The notes: a model not told the origin generated them from the sequence alone. 54,143 bases of DNA from Thermoplasmata archaeon (GCA_022749995.1 JAKIWO010000004.1:1-54143), one strand, 5' to 3'. Counted from the first letter of the stretch, positions 31,274 to 40,991 are shown. Program-made: numbers and translations.

Positions 31274-32365
31274 CTATCGATGTAGTAGCTTCTGGCGCAC
31301 CCCGCGGCCGGCCGCCAGCAGCTTGGGCACGACGACCGGGAAGAGCGCCAGCACGAGGAGAGCCCAGAACCAATAGTTGACGTGGGTCAGCACGTCCAGG
31401 GTCGAGCCGCCGCTGCAGTCCGGGTTCCGGTGCAGGCCGGCGGTGCAGACCACGGCCTTCGGCCCCACCAGCAGGAAGGGGAGCAGCCAGAGCACGCTCA
31501 CGCCCACGGTGACGGCGAAGTTTCGGATGTCCCGGCGCCAGAGGTAGTAGCCGGCGACGAACAGGTTTGCAAACTGCTTGGTCCCGAGCGCGACCCATTC
31601 TGCGATCTTCCTCGGTGGACCCGTCAAGGTGACGAACGCGAGGACGAGCAGCAGCACTCCCGGAAAGTCGTTGTAGCCGTTGGCCGCAAGCAGTGCCGGG
31701 TACGGGCTGCCAATCACGAGGAGCGCCCACGGGCGATTGCGCACGAGGTAGAGGGCGGCCACCCAGCACAGGCTGGTCGTCACCTGGTAGGGGATCAGTG
31801 GGATTGCGAGGAACGGGAGTAGCGGGAGGTAAACGAAGTAGGACCGGGAGGTGTACGAGGCGCAGGCGACCAGCGCTCCCTGGGTGGGCCCAGAGCACTG
31901 TGTGTAGTTGAAGACGAGCTGAGTAGTGTACGGGTTCTTCCCCGCGAGGATGAGCCCCGCGTACCGCGTCGTGGTGAACGGCTCATCGGTGGACCCGCCG
32001 AAGATGCCCGTTGTCAGCACGAGGACCACGAGAGCTCCGGAGAAGAGCAGCAACCAGCGCAGCGATGCCGGCTGCGTCCCGCCGAACCGGCGGGCGAGGT
32101 ACGGGTAGGCGATCGCCCCAACGCCGACGAGGAGCGATATTTCGACGAGGTGCCCGTTGCCGGTCAACCAGTCGAGGGGGGCGGACAGGACCATGGGCAG
32201 CAGGCCCACGCCGAACAGCGCGAGCAGGAGCGGCCCCCAGCGGGCGGGGCGGGAGATGTTGGGCGCCGTGGTGCGGGCGACGGGCGCTCGCGCATAAGCG
32301 CGCCACCGCCCGCCGGGTAAGGCCGCCGTGGATTGTTGGCCACGTCGCGGTGCCGCCGCCACCAA
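31274..32365 (-). CDS. multi-pass membrane protein, GT87/DUF2029-like glycosyltransferase
   Basis: 363 residues with about ten membrane helices. The first outside loop after helix 3 contains STDEPFTTTRYAGLILAGKNPYTTQLV. A loop of this kind, with an acidic residue and a G-x-NPY motif, is typical of GT-C polyprenyl-phosphate-mannose-dependent transferases. A small Cys-containing loop (CTAGLHRNPDCSGG) near the end may form a disulfide outside. It would add a sugar to a lipid-linked glycan on the outer face (inference). The GTG start at 32365 is uncertain. It is divergent from pntAA. Confidence 0.68.
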   Translation of the reverse strand: MVAAAPRRGQQSTAALPGGRWRAYARAPVARTTAPNISRPARWGPLLLALFGVGLLPMVLSAPLDWLTGNGHLVEISLLVGVGAIAYPYLARRFGGTQPASLRWLLLFSGALVVLVLTTGIFGGSTDEPFTTTRYAGLILAGKNPYTTQLVFNYTQCSGPTQGALVACASYTSRSYFVYLPLLPFLAIPLIPYQVTTSLCWVAALYLVRNRPWALLVIGSPYPALLAANGYNDFPGVLLLVLAFVTLTGPPRKIAEWVALGTKQFANLFVAGYYLWRRDIRNFAVTVGVSVLWLLPFLLVGPKAVVCTAGLHRNPDCSGGSTLDVLTHVNYWFWALLVLALFPVVVPKLLAAGRGVRQKLLHR

Positions 32366-32375
32366 GGGTATAGCC
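32366..32375 (+). promoter_or_regulatory. TATA-like box of the pnt operon
   Basis: GGGTATAGCC, centred 30 nt before the pntAA ATG at 32401; leaderless spacing. Confidence 0.65.
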
Positions 32376-32400
32376 TCGGCCGGTTGGACCGTCGACGGAC

Positions 32401-33540
32401 ATGGCCGTCACGCTCGCGGTGCCCCGGGAGACGCACCCGGGAGAGCGCCGCGTCGCGTGCGTGCCCGAAGTCGTGGCCCGGCTTTCCAAGGCCGGACACT
32501 CCGTACGTGTCGAGAGCGGGGCTGGGGAAGGCTCCTACCTGACCGACGACGCATTCGCCCAGGCCGGCGCGAAGCTCGTCGCGGACAACGTGGGGCTGTA
32601 CTCGGGCGCCCAGATCGTCCTCCGAGTGAACGCCCCCACTCCCGAGGACGTGGCCCGCATGGATCCAGGTGCCATCGTCGTGGGGTTCCTGGGCCCCGGG
32701 AGGAACCTGCCCACGGTCCGCGCGATGCGAGAGCGCAAGATCACCGGATACGCGCTCGAACTCGTGCCACGGATCAGCCGAGCCCAAAGCATGGACGCCC
32801 TTTCTTCCCAGGCGACCGTCGGCGGATACGTCGCGGCGCTCCTCGGGGCGAGCGAGTGCCCCAAGTTCCTGCCGATGCTCACTACGGCAGCGGGGACGAT
32901 CCGCCCCGCTCGGGTGTTGATCCTTGGCGCCGGAGTCGCTGGCCTCATGGCGATTGCCACCGCGCGCCGTCTTGGTGCGATCGTGGAAGCCTACGACGTA
33001 CGGCGGGCAGCCGGGGAGCAGGTCCGCAGCCTGGGGGCGAAGTTCCTAGAACTGGCGATCAACGCCGAGGGGGCCGGGGGGTACGCCCGCGAGCTCACCT
33101 CCGAGGAGAAGGTCCAGGAAGGCTCGATGGTCTCCAAAGCGGTGGCCGAAGCGGATGTAGTGATCACCACCGCGAACGTCCCTGGACGGCGCGCTCCACG
33201 GCTGGTCAGCCAGCAGACGGTGGCCCTGATGCGACCGGGGTCGGTGGTGGTGGACCTCGCGGCCGAGAGCGGCGGCAATTGCGAGCTGACCCGCCCGGGC
33301 GAGACGGTGGTGGATCACGGAGTGAAGGTGCTCGGGCCGCTCAATTTGCCTAGCCGCGTTCCGCTCAATGCGAGCCAGATGTACGCCAGGAATCTCCAAT
33401 CGTTCCTCGAGCTGCTCCTCACCAAGGACGGGCAGCTCGTCTCCGACCGGTCCGATGAGATCCTCGTCGCCAGCTGCCTCGTGCAGGACGGTGAGGTCCG
33501 GCACGCCCCGACCCGGGAAGCGCTCGGAGCGTCCGGATGA
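32401..33540 (+). CDS. pntAA: NAD(P) transhydrogenase subunit alpha, part 1 (dI, NAD-binding)
   Basis: 379 residues. It starts VTLAVPRETHPGERRVACVP, the alanine-dehydrogenase/PNT N-terminal signature. The Rossmann core VLILGAGVAGLMAIATARRLGAIVEAYDVRRAAGEQV binds NAD(H). SEEKVQEGS and VVVDLAAESGGNCELTRPGE complete the dI domain. It exchanges hydride with NADP bound to PntB while protons cross the membrane. Its stop overlaps pntAB by 4 nt (ATGA). Confidence 0.95.
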   Translation: MAVTLAVPRETHPGERRVACVPEVVARLSKAGHSVRVESGAGEGSYLTDDAFAQAGAKLVADNVGLYSGAQIVLRVNAPTPEDVARMDPGAIVVGFLGPGRNLPTVRAMRERKITGYALELVPRISRAQSMDALSSQATVGGYVAALLGASECPKFLPMLTTAAGTIRPARVLILGAGVAGLMAIATARRLGAIVEAYDVRRAAGEQVRSLGAKFLELAINAEGAGGYARELTSEEKVQEGSMVSKAVAEADVVITTANVPGRRAPRLVSQQTVALMRPGSVVVDLAAESGGNCELTRPGETVVDHGVKVLGPLNLPSRVPLNASQMYARNLQSFLELLLTKDGQLVSDRSDEILVASCLVQDGEVRHAPTREALGASG

Positions 33541-33839
33541 TCAGCGAGCTCTGGACGGCCGCGTTCATCGCGATGCTGGCGGCGTTCACCGGTTACGAGG
33601 TGATCAGCCGTGTTCCGGTGATCCTGCACACGCCCCTCATGAGCGGCTCGAACTTCGTGCACGGGGTCGTCCTGGTCGGAGCGCTGGTCGCCCTCGGCTT
33701 CGCGACCACTTGGCCGGAGCGGATCATCGGGTTCGTGGCCGTGGTGCTGGGGGCGGCGAACGTCACCGGCGGCTACGTCGTCACGGAGCGGATCCTCGAG
33801 ATGTTCGACCGGTCCGGGCGCAAGCCCAAGGGAGGCTAG
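33537..33839 (+). CDS. pntAB: NAD(P) transhydrogenase subunit alpha, part 2 (membrane)
   Basis: 100 residues with three to four membrane helices (LWTAAFIAMLAAFTGYEVIS, VHGVVLVGALVALGFA, RIIGFVAVVLGAANVTGGYVVTERIL). The GYEVISRVP and TPLMSGSNFVHGVV segments are typical. It makes half of the proton channel. It sits directly between pntAA and pntB, with an ATGA overlap upstream and the pntB ATG immediately after its stop. Confidence 0.95.
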   Translation: MISELWTAAFIAMLAAFTGYEVISRVPVILHTPLMSGSNFVHGVVLVGALVALGFATTWPERIIGFVAVVLGAANVTGGYVVTERILEMFDRSGRKPKGG

Positions 33840-35234
33840 ATGGTCGCCGTCACCGACGCGATCGAAGCGGTCTACGTGCTCACCGCGGCATTCTTCATCC
33901 TCGGTCTCCACCGGATGAGCCACCCGACCACCGCGCGCAGCGGCATCGTCTGGGCCGGCTGCGCCATGTTCGCGGCGGTGGCGATCACCTTCCTCACGCC
34001 GGAACTGTTCGCCAACGGGGCCACGAACATCGCTCTGATGGGCCTCGGGATCGCCATTGGCGGGGGGTTCGGGTACCTCGCGGCGGTGCGCGTCGCGATG
34101 ACCGACATGCCGCAGATGGTCGCCATCTACAACGGCATGGGCGGCGGAGCAGCGGCGGGGATCGCCGCGGTGGCGCTGCTCGCAGGTACCTCCGCCACCG
34201 AGGGTTCGCTCGCGGTGACCGGTGGGCTCATCGGCGCGGTCTCGTTTACCGGGAGCCTCATCGCGTTCCTCAAACTCCAAGGCTGGATGCGCCAGAAGCC
34301 GGTCGTCTATCCCGGTCAGCAGCCCACCAACCTGCTCGTCCTCGCGCTCGCCCTCGTCTTCGGCAGTCTGCTGCTGCTGCGCCCGGCGGGGCTACCGTTT
34401 CCCGGCGGCGCGTACCTACCGGCGTTCTTCCTGTTCGCCCTCGGGTTTGGCCTGCTCATGACCCTGCCCATCGGGGGGGCCGATATGCCGGTCGTGATCT
34501 CGATGTTCAACGCCTTGACCGGCTTGGCGGTCGGACTGGACGGCTTCGCGCTCAGCAACTACGCGATGGTGGTCGGCGGCGTCATCGTCGGCGCGGCAGG
34601 TACGCTCCTCACTCTGGTGATGGCCCGCGCCATGAACCGGTCCGTCTCCAATGTGCTGTTCGGTGCCTTCGGCGCGACGGAGGAAGCCGCCGGAACGATC
34701 CAGGGTTCGATGAAGGCGGTCGACGCCGACGACGCGGCGGTGCTGCTCGCGTACGCGAACAAAGTGATCATCGCACCCGGCTATGGGATGGCCGTCGCGC
34801 AGGCCCAGCACAAGGTCAAGGAGCTGATGGACCAGCTCGAGGCCAAGGGGGTCCAGGTGAAGTTCGCTATCCACCCGGTCGCCGGCCGGATGCCGGGCCA
34901 CATGAACGTCCTGCTCGCCGAGGCCGGCGTGCCCTACGACCACCTGAACGACCGAGAAGAGATCAATCCCGAGTTCGCGAGCGCCGACGTCGTGCTCGTC
35001 ATCGGCGCGAACGATGTCGTGAACCCGGCGGCGCGACGCCAGGGGAGCCCACTGTTCGGGATGCCGATCCTCGAGGTGGATGCGGCGAAGAACGTGCTGG
35101 TGCTCAAGCGGGGGCAGGGACGCGGGTTCGCCGGCGTCGAGAACGACTTGTTCTACAAGGAGAACGCGCGGATGGTCTACGGCGATGCCCAGGAGACCGT
35201 CGGCAGGATCGTCCAGGCGCTCAAGAAGCTGTAG
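33840..35234 (+). CDS. pntB: NAD(P) transhydrogenase subunit beta
   Basis: 464 residues. The N-terminal ~270 residues are eight to nine membrane helices (including the conserved YNGMGGGAAAGIAAVALL and GGADMPVVISMFNALTGLAVG). The C-terminal NADP-binding domain dIII has VIIAPGYGMAVAQAQHKVKEL, IHPVAGRMPGHMNVLLAEAGVPYD and LVIGANDVVNPAA. The split into three genes resembles the alphaproteobacterial arrangement. The complex would make NADPH using the proton gradient, tying in with NADPH-using biosynthesis and gdhA. Confidence 0.96.
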   Translation: MVAVTDAIEAVYVLTAAFFILGLHRMSHPTTARSGIVWAGCAMFAAVAITFLTPELFANGATNIALMGLGIAIGGGFGYLAAVRVAMTDMPQMVAIYNGMGGGAAAGIAAVALLAGTSATEGSLAVTGGLIGAVSFTGSLIAFLKLQGWMRQKPVVYPGQQPTNLLVLALALVFGSLLLLRPAGLPFPGGAYLPAFFLFALGFGLLMTLPIGGADMPVVISMFNALTGLAVGLDGFALSNYAMVVGGVIVGAAGTLLTLVMARAMNRSVSNVLFGAFGATEEAAGTIQGSMKAVDADDAAVLLAYANKVIIAPGYGMAVAQAQHKVKELMDQLEAKGVQVKFAIHPVAGRMPGHMNVLLAEAGVPYDHLNDREEINPEFASADVVLVIGANDVVNPAARRQGSPLFGMPILEVDAAKNVLVLKRGQGRGFAGVENDLFYKENARMVYGDAQETVGRIVQALKKL

Positions 35235-35312
35235 GCCGCCGGTACCCCGGGAACCCCCCGATCGCGATCCTGCCCCGTCCGTCGGGGGCATCGGCGCGCG
35301 GACCGAACCCTA

Positions 35313-36881
35313 ATGCGGCGGACCCCGTTCTATCGAAGCGTGCTCTCGGCCGAGCCGCCGCGTAGCCCAAGTGAGCAGGAAACCGATGGATTCCTCGGCT
35401 ATCGCCGTTGGGTGCGACTAGCTCGGCGGTTCGCCCTCGAGCCTCAGTACCGGCGGCTCCGCCGCATCGTCCTCGTCGGCCTGCTGGTGCGGCTCCTCCT
35501 GGCCCCCGTCAGCTCCTGGGATTTCGACACCCCGGGCTTCGTGCTTTCCGGCATCTCGACCGTGTACACGGGCAACCCGTACGCATCGTCCCTCTGGGCC
35601 AATCCTCCGCTTGCTCCGTATCTGGCAGCCCCGCTGCTCGCCATCCCGACGCTCCTCTGGGGCCCCCAGAGCCTTGTGGCCGTTGCCTCCGGGGTCGCAC
35701 CGGTCACCGTGGTCACTGGCGTCAACGCAACCTTCCTGCCGAGCCCCATCGCGTTGCTGGCTTGGAAGCTGCCTCTCCTCCTGGCCGACCTGGGGGTTGC
35801 GCTCTTGCTCTATCTCCTGCCGCCGCGACTCGGGCTGCAGGTCCCGTTCTCGCGCGAGGGCCTCGCCGCGGCCTGGTTCCTGAACCCGCTGGTGATCTGG
35901 TCCTCGGCCGTTCATGGGGAAGTGGACTCGCTCGCCATCCTCCTCGTGCTGCTCTCACTCTACGCGGTCATCACCGAGCACTGGTACTCGGCAGGACTGC
36001 TCTTCGGGCTCGGGGTGTTCACGAAGGCCTACCCGCTCGTGCTGCTCCCGCTTCTCGGGGTGGCGGTCGCGCTGTGGCCCAGCGCGTCGCCTCCCCCACC
36101 GCGACAGTGGCTACGTCGGGCGGGCCGCCTCGCCGCCGGAGTGGCAGTCGGCGTGGTGGCGTTCCTCTCCTTCCTCCCCCAGACTTTCGGCTTGATTGTT
36201 TCCAAGGCGACCAATCCGAACTTCGGCGGCATGAGCCTGCTCATTCTCTACAATCGCATCGCGCCCGGGGGCGCCACGGGGCACTGGACGGTACCGACCT
36301 ACATCCCGACCGGCTTGGCGGTCCTCTCGGTGTTTCGGATCATGGCCGTACTGGCCGTGCTGCTCGGCGCCGGATTCTTCGCCTGGCGCTTGTGGCGCCG
36401 GCCCAGCGCGTCACGACAAGAACGGTTCCATTGGCTCTTCCTGGCCGCCCTCTGGGCGATCGTGGGCGTCCTCCTCTCCGACTCGGTTCCGCAACCCGAG
36501 AACGTTGTCGCGCTCCTGCCGCTCATGCTACTCACCCTTCCGGCCCCGGCCCGGTGGCGGAGGCTCGCTCCGTACGTTCTCCTCTCGGGAGCGGGGCTGC
36601 TGATGTATTGGGCGTTCCTTACGCCGCTGGCCATGCTTTACCCTGGGGCCGCGCTCGCCGGGCCCGCGGGGGTCGCCTGGGTGAACGGCGTCGTCCTCGC
36701 CTACGTCCATTCTCCCCTGCTCCACGGGGTCCTGATGACGTGCGCCGGGGTCGTCGGGGGGGCGATGCTGCTGCTCGTGTGGGCGCATTCCGGCTGGCTA
36801 CTCTTGCCCGAGGAGCTGCGCCCACGTCGGGGGGAGGTGAGCGGTGATCGGACGGCTCCGGCGCCCGCGACTCCGGTCTGA
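35313..36881 (+). CDS. multi-pass GT-C-type glycosyltransferase-like membrane protein
   Basis: 522 residues with 12 or so membrane helices. The first outside loop (APVSSWDFDTPGFVLSGISTVYTGNPYASSLW) has the acidic DFD and G-NPY pattern of GT87/PIG-M-like enzymes. WFLNPLVIWSSAVHGEVDSLAILLVLLSLY and LGVFTKAYPLVLLPLL also match such mannosyltransferases. It should transfer a sugar from a polyprenyl-phosphate donor on the outer face. It begins 78 nt after pntB and overlaps the next gene by 38 nt, so the two are coupled. Confidence 0.75.
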   Translation: MRRTPFYRSVLSAEPPRSPSEQETDGFLGYRRWVRLARRFALEPQYRRLRRIVLVGLLVRLLLAPVSSWDFDTPGFVLSGISTVYTGNPYASSLWANPPLAPYLAAPLLAIPTLLWGPQSLVAVASGVAPVTVVTGVNATFLPSPIALLAWKLPLLLADLGVALLLYLLPPRLGLQVPFSREGLAAAWFLNPLVIWSSAVHGEVDSLAILLVLLSLYAVITEHWYSAGLLFGLGVFTKAYPLVLLPLLGVAVALWPSASPPPPRQWLRRAGRLAAGVAVGVVAFLSFLPQTFGLIVSKATNPNFGGMSLLILYNRIAPGGATGHWTVPTYIPTGLAVLSVFRIMAVLAVLLGAGFFAWRLWRRPSASRQERFHWLFLAALWAIVGVLLSDSVPQPENVVALLPLMLLTLPAPARWRRLAPYVLLSGAGLLMYWAFLTPLAMLYPGAALAGPAGVAWVNGVVLAYVHSPLLHGVLMTCAGVVGGAMLLLVWAHSGWLLLPEELRPRRGEVSGDRTAPAPATPV

Positions 36882-38004
36882 TCTCGCGCGGCTCGCTACC
36901 GTCGGCTCGCTCTTCGTCGTGGCGGTGCTGGTGCTTCAGAGCAGCGAAGGACCGGGTGCGCTCGCCTCCGCCCGCGTCGCCAGCTGGGCAGGGCTTCCCG
37001 GCGGCACGCTGCAGGTCACTGTCGAGGTGAGTTCGCATCGGCCCTGGCCACTGCCCATCCGCGCAGCGCTGCTGCCGGTGGTGTTCGCACCGACCGCCAC
37101 CTCAGTCTACGTGCTCGAGGACCCGAATTACCCGGCCCTGTTCGGTACTACACCGGAAGTCGCCGCCTTGGTGAGCTTCCTCGGTACCGAGTTCCAACGC
37201 TTCGGTTCCTCCACGACGATCGCGACGCTCGACGCGGCCCAGCTACCGGACTTTCTCTCGGGCAACCGCAGCGCCACCCTGATCGTGGCCAACTACGGTT
37301 GCGTCCCATCGGCTGTCCTCTCCAGCCAGAACGACTCGCTCGGGTCCTGGATCCGCGCAGGCGGTCGACTGGTCTGGGCGGGTGGCCCCCTGGGCTACTT
37401 CGAGGAGCCGGCCGCATCCAGCGCGGGTGGCCCGCTGCCCGGAGGGATGGGGTGGGCCGGCCAAGTACGCCTGCTCGGCTTTCCGCTCGCGGACCCGCTC
37501 CCTGTGGGCAGTGAGGGACCGCAATCGATCAACAGTAGCCCGATGCTGGGAGTCAGTCCGTCCCCCCTCGCCGAAGGACTCGGGTTGGCGTACAACGGCA
37601 CACCGTTCGGAGCGAACGTGACCGAACTGACGGCACACGGGGGTCTCTCGCTGGGGTTCGAGTCGGCTCCCCTCTCCTCAGGGGCTGCGGCGCGAACTTC
37701 GATCGCCTATCTCCCCGTGGGCAACGGTTCCTTGGTGTACTTCGGGGGTGCGGTCAATGACCCGGCCAGTCAGTACGTGCCCGAGGGCGGGGTGCGGTTG
37801 GCGCAGGACGTGGCTGTCCTGCTCGCCTTCCCTTTCACCCCGACGCCGGGTCCCGTCGACGTTCGGAATTTCGACCTCGGCCCGTTCGGCACCCAGCAGG
37901 TACTCTTGCAAGCGACTCCCCCGGTCCGCTCGGAGGGAGTGCTGGTCCAGAGCAACGTGGCGGGCGCCGTACTGTTCGCTTGGGCACAGGCTGTACCCTA
38001 CTAG
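36844..38004 (+). CDS. exported protein with a GATase1/DUF4350-like domain, unknown role
   Basis: 386 residues from a GTG inside the preceding gene. An N-terminal membrane helix (LATVGSLFVVAVLVLQSS) is followed by an outside part. The segment TSVYVLEDPNYPALFGTTPEVAALVSFLGTEFQRFG ... LIVANYGCVPSAVLS ... WIRAGGRLVWAGGPLGYFEE resembles the amidotransferase-like folds of DUF4350-type proteins, without a catalytic Cys-His pair. It probably works with the GT-C protein upstream at the membrane (inference from overlap). N-glycosylation sequons are frequent. Confidence 0.62.
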   Translation: MIGRLRRPRLRSDLARLATVGSLFVVAVLVLQSSEGPGALASARVASWAGLPGGTLQVTVEVSSHRPWPLPIRAALLPVVFAPTATSVYVLEDPNYPALFGTTPEVAALVSFLGTEFQRFGSSTTIATLDAAQLPDFLSGNRSATLIVANYGCVPSAVLSSQNDSLGSWIRAGGRLVWAGGPLGYFEEPAASSAGGPLPGGMGWAGQVRLLGFPLADPLPVGSEGPQSINSSPMLGVSPSPLAEGLGLAYNGTPFGANVTELTAHGGLSLGFESAPLSSGAAARTSIAYLPVGNGSLVYFGGAVNDPASQYVPEGGVRLAQDVAVLLAFPFTPTPGPVDVRNFDLGPFGTQQVLLQATPPVRSEGVLVQSNVAGAVLFAWAQAVPY

Positions 38005-38052
38005 TCGCACCGCCGGAGCGTGGTATCGCCGAGACGCCCGGGAGCCCGTCGT

Positions 38053-40836
38053 CTACTGGCGGCGGCGTGGCTCCGGTGCGCGCGTGTCATCGATTGCCGG
38101 GCCGACCACCATTCGCAACGCTGGGAACGCTGCGGCGATCAAAAGGAACGGAGCCACCGTTGCACAGAAGACTCCTACGAGGTAGTACCGATCCGGAGCG
38201 TACTGCGAGATCGTGAGCTCGTCGAACCGGAGGTTCAGGCCGTAGGGGCCGGCGCTGTACTTGCCGAAGCCGAGCTGGCGGGTCGGGGCGGGGGAGCTTC
38301 GGCTCAGGTTGTCGACGGTGAACGTCGTGCCGCTCGATCCGCTGCGGAGTGAAAAACGAACCTCCGGCGTCGGGACGGAGACGTTGGTGAAGTTCGCGCC
38401 TTGCTGGAGCGCGAAGGCGAAGGAGGGGACGATGGGGGGCATGGAGGGGGAGACGTAGAGGGCGGTGGCGTAGCCGGTGAAGGAGTTGCTGGCGGAGCCG
38501 GGGTAGGGAGGGGAGCCGACGAGAAGGTCGGTGGAGCCGTTGAGGAAGAGGGGGAGCGGGAGGGAGGCGAGAAGGCCGTCGATGTCGAAGGAGAGGCCGG
38601 TGGGGGTGGGGTGGAGGATAGCGAAGCTCCACTGGTCGAGGGGGAGGAGGCCGCCAAGGGAGAGGAAGCGGGTGGTGTTGTGGGTGAGGAGGCCCGAGTA
38701 GACGAGCAACGTCTGGCTGCCATCGCTCGAAAGGAGGAGGGAGGACTCAGGCCCGTTCAGGTAGAGTGGGACGGTGTCCGTAAGTCCCCGGCTGTGCGGC
38801 TCGAAGGAGAGGAAATAGTATCGGTTGAGCCAGGACCCTGGAGGGAACTGGTAACTCGCGTACGCCTCGGAGTTGTAGTACCCAACGGCCGCCGCCTGAT
38901 CGGGCGGCACCGAGCTGTTGCTGCTCGCCCGTACTCCCGGGTCGGAACCGGGCCGGACGAGGCTCCCGGCGGCAAAGGAGGGAGCGCTGGCGTTCTGGAA
39001 CCAGAGGCTGAACGGCGTGCCGTTGACCGCGAGCGTCGAGCGCGGAGCCGTACCATCGAGTTGAATCGTGCCGGCGATCGCGGTTCCGGTACCGTCGTAC
39101 CATCGGCTGAAGGCCAACGGCGGTGCCTTGGCCGAGATCTGCACGGTATTGCCGCTGAGCGTGTAGGTCTCCGACGGGATCGGGCGCACTACGTTGCCCT
39201 CGGGCGGCACGTAGAGTGGGAGCATCGCGTAGACGGGGACCTCTCCGCTCCCGTGGTAGTTGAGCAAGTCAGGCGCGCTGGCGTTGAACAGGAGCGAACC
39301 GGCCACGACGAGCACCAACACCACCCCCACCATCGCTAGCGCTCGCCGGCGCGGACCCGAGGGGCGAACGGCCAGCGCGCTTCGAGGGAGACTGGGCGGG
39401 AAGAACGGCCGAGCGGGGTCGGTGCGGCCGTAGAGCGCCAGGATGAGGAACGAGAGTGCGATGCCCGTCGCCGTCAACACGTTGAACAGTTCGAGGAAGA
39501 GCTGCACCTGGGCCGGCGTGGTCAGCACGCGGGGATTCGAATGGAACAGGTCATACCCCCAGAGGAACGGGCCCACCCCATCGGGCTGTCCATTGGTCAG
39601 GCTGAAGCTGATCAATAGCAGGCCGAGGGCGGGATACGCCAGCAACCCGGCGAGCCGGGTGAATCTCGCGGCGGACGGGCGCCAGCCGAGGAAGCTAAGG
39701 AGGGCGAACGGGAAGACGAAGAGGTAGTTGTCCGGCGTCGGCACGGAACTGGTGAAGACGAAGAGCGTCGCCACCACGAACAGCGTCGACGGTTCGGTAA
39801 ATCGGAGCTGGCGCAGTACGAGCGGGAGGGCGAAGGCAATCCCCCCGAGCAGGACCAGATAACAGTTCGCGGAGAGCGGAGCGAAGTACTGGAAGCCGAA
39901 GTACGCGGCCCGATTGAGGCCGCTCGTCGACCCCACCAATGCCCCGGTGTACTTCCCCAGGTTCCCGTCGAAGGCGTACACGCTGGCGGCGAACAGCGCC
40001 GCGAAGATTGCCGAGAAAGCACCCAGCTCGACCAGGAGCTCCCTTCTCGAACGGGAGTAATACAGGAGGGTCGGAACGAGCACCAGCGCCAACCAGTAGA
40101 AGAACACCGAGACGGCGATCAGGGCGACCGCCGCCACGATACGGGTCGATTCTGGAAGTGCAGGGCTGCCAAAGCGCAGCAGCACGTAGCCGACGGCCAC
40201 GAAGGCGATGGGGACGATGTCGTACTCCGTCCAAACGTAGCTCACGTAGAGGAGAAGCGGGTTCGCCAGCACGAACACGCCCACCCCGGTGGCGAACGAC
40301 CCGCCCCGCGGGCGAGCTACTCGGTAGAGTCCGTACGCCAGCCACGCGGTAAGTACGAAGAAGATGACCTTGAGCGCTGTGTACGCCGCGTAGAGCTGGT
40401 AGCCGGAGCCGACGTACGCGAGGTGCGCCGGCACGAACAGGGCATAGATGAACGGCCCGGCGACCCAGCCGTTGTACGTTGCAGGCGGCGCGGCGCTAGT
40501 GAAGTGGGAGCCGACCGATAGTGCGAGCGGGATATTGTTGGGGTCGTAGAACGGCAGGAAGAGGAAGAATAGATTGACGAGCAACGCGACAAGAAGAGCG
40601 GGTCGTGCGAGAAGCTGCAGCGCGGTCGTCGAGATCCAGCGGGCTCGGCTCCGCAGCCACCCTTTGAGTCTCCGATCGATCAGAGCCGATGCTGTCAGTG
40701 GAATGGCGATGCCCTCTATGCTTCCGGCGCCCGTCGAGGCGGCGGATCCATCGATTCGCGCACTCCCCTGGGCGGCAAGCCCCACCGTGGGGCGCCGACG
40801 CGACTGGGTATCTCCGAGAGGCACTGCTGGGCTCAT
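38053..40836 (-). CDS. giant membrane protein, paralogue 1: GT-C-like membrane half plus outside lectin-like half
   Basis: About 927 residues from the ATG at 40836 (ATG 40872 is possible, but a TATA-like CTAACTTATG overlaps it). Residues ~80-510 hold about a dozen helices with outside segments FLPFYDPNNIPLALSVGSHF and YVWTEYDIVPIAFVAVGYVLLR. A further helix (MVGVVLVLVVAGSLLF) leads to a ~370-residue outside domain with many N-x-S/T sites and a jelly-roll-like pattern (LNGPESSLLLSSDGSQTLLVYSGLLTHN), and the protein ends in ISQYAPDRYYLVGV plus a last helix. It is homologous along its length to 41966..44653. No family name is certain. Confidence 0.75.
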   Translation of the reverse strand: MSPAVPLGDTQSRRRPTVGLAAQGSARIDGSAASTGAGSIEGIAIPLTASALIDRRLKGWLRSRARWISTTALQLLARPALLVALLVNLFFLFLPFYDPNNIPLALSVGSHFTSAAPPATYNGWVAGPFIYALFVPAHLAYVGSGYQLYAAYTALKVIFFVLTAWLAYGLYRVARPRGGSFATGVGVFVLANPLLLYVSYVWTEYDIVPIAFVAVGYVLLRFGSPALPESTRIVAAVALIAVSVFFYWLALVLVPTLLYYSRSRRELLVELGAFSAIFAALFAASVYAFDGNLGKYTGALVGSTSGLNRAAYFGFQYFAPLSANCYLVLLGGIAFALPLVLRQLRFTEPSTLFVVATLFVFTSSVPTPDNYLFVFPFALLSFLGWRPSAARFTRLAGLLAYPALGLLLISFSLTNGQPDGVGPFLWGYDLFHSNPRVLTTPAQVQLFLELFNVLTATGIALSFLILALYGRTDPARPFFPPSLPRSALAVRPSGPRRRALAMVGVVLVLVVAGSLLFNASAPDLLNYHGSGEVPVYAMLPLYVPPEGNVVRPIPSETYTLSGNTVQISAKAPPLAFSRWYDGTGTAIAGTIQLDGTAPRSTLAVNGTPFSLWFQNASAPSFAAGSLVRPGSDPGVRASSNSSVPPDQAAAVGYYNSEAYASYQFPPGSWLNRYYFLSFEPHSRGLTDTVPLYLNGPESSLLLSSDGSQTLLVYSGLLTHNTTRFLSLGGLLPLDQWSFAILHPTPTGLSFDIDGLLASLPLPLFLNGSTDLLVGSPPYPGSASNSFTGYATALYVSPSMPPIVPSFAFALQQGANFTNVSVPTPEVRFSLRSGSSGTTFTVDNLSRSSPAPTRQLGFGKYSAGPYGLNLRFDELTISQYAPDRYYLVGVFCATVAPFLLIAAAFPALRMVVGPAIDDTRAPEPRRRQ

Positions 40837-40991
40837 CGGTGAGCACTCGAGGAACGGGCCGAGGCCCGCCATAAGTTAGTGCCCAGCTACTGCCGATTCG
40901 CGGGGCTTGGTGCAAAGGCGAGAGTGTCAACGTCTAGGATCCATCGCCGCGGCCTGAGAGGCGAGTGTCCGCACTAGCGCGCCCTGGTGCT

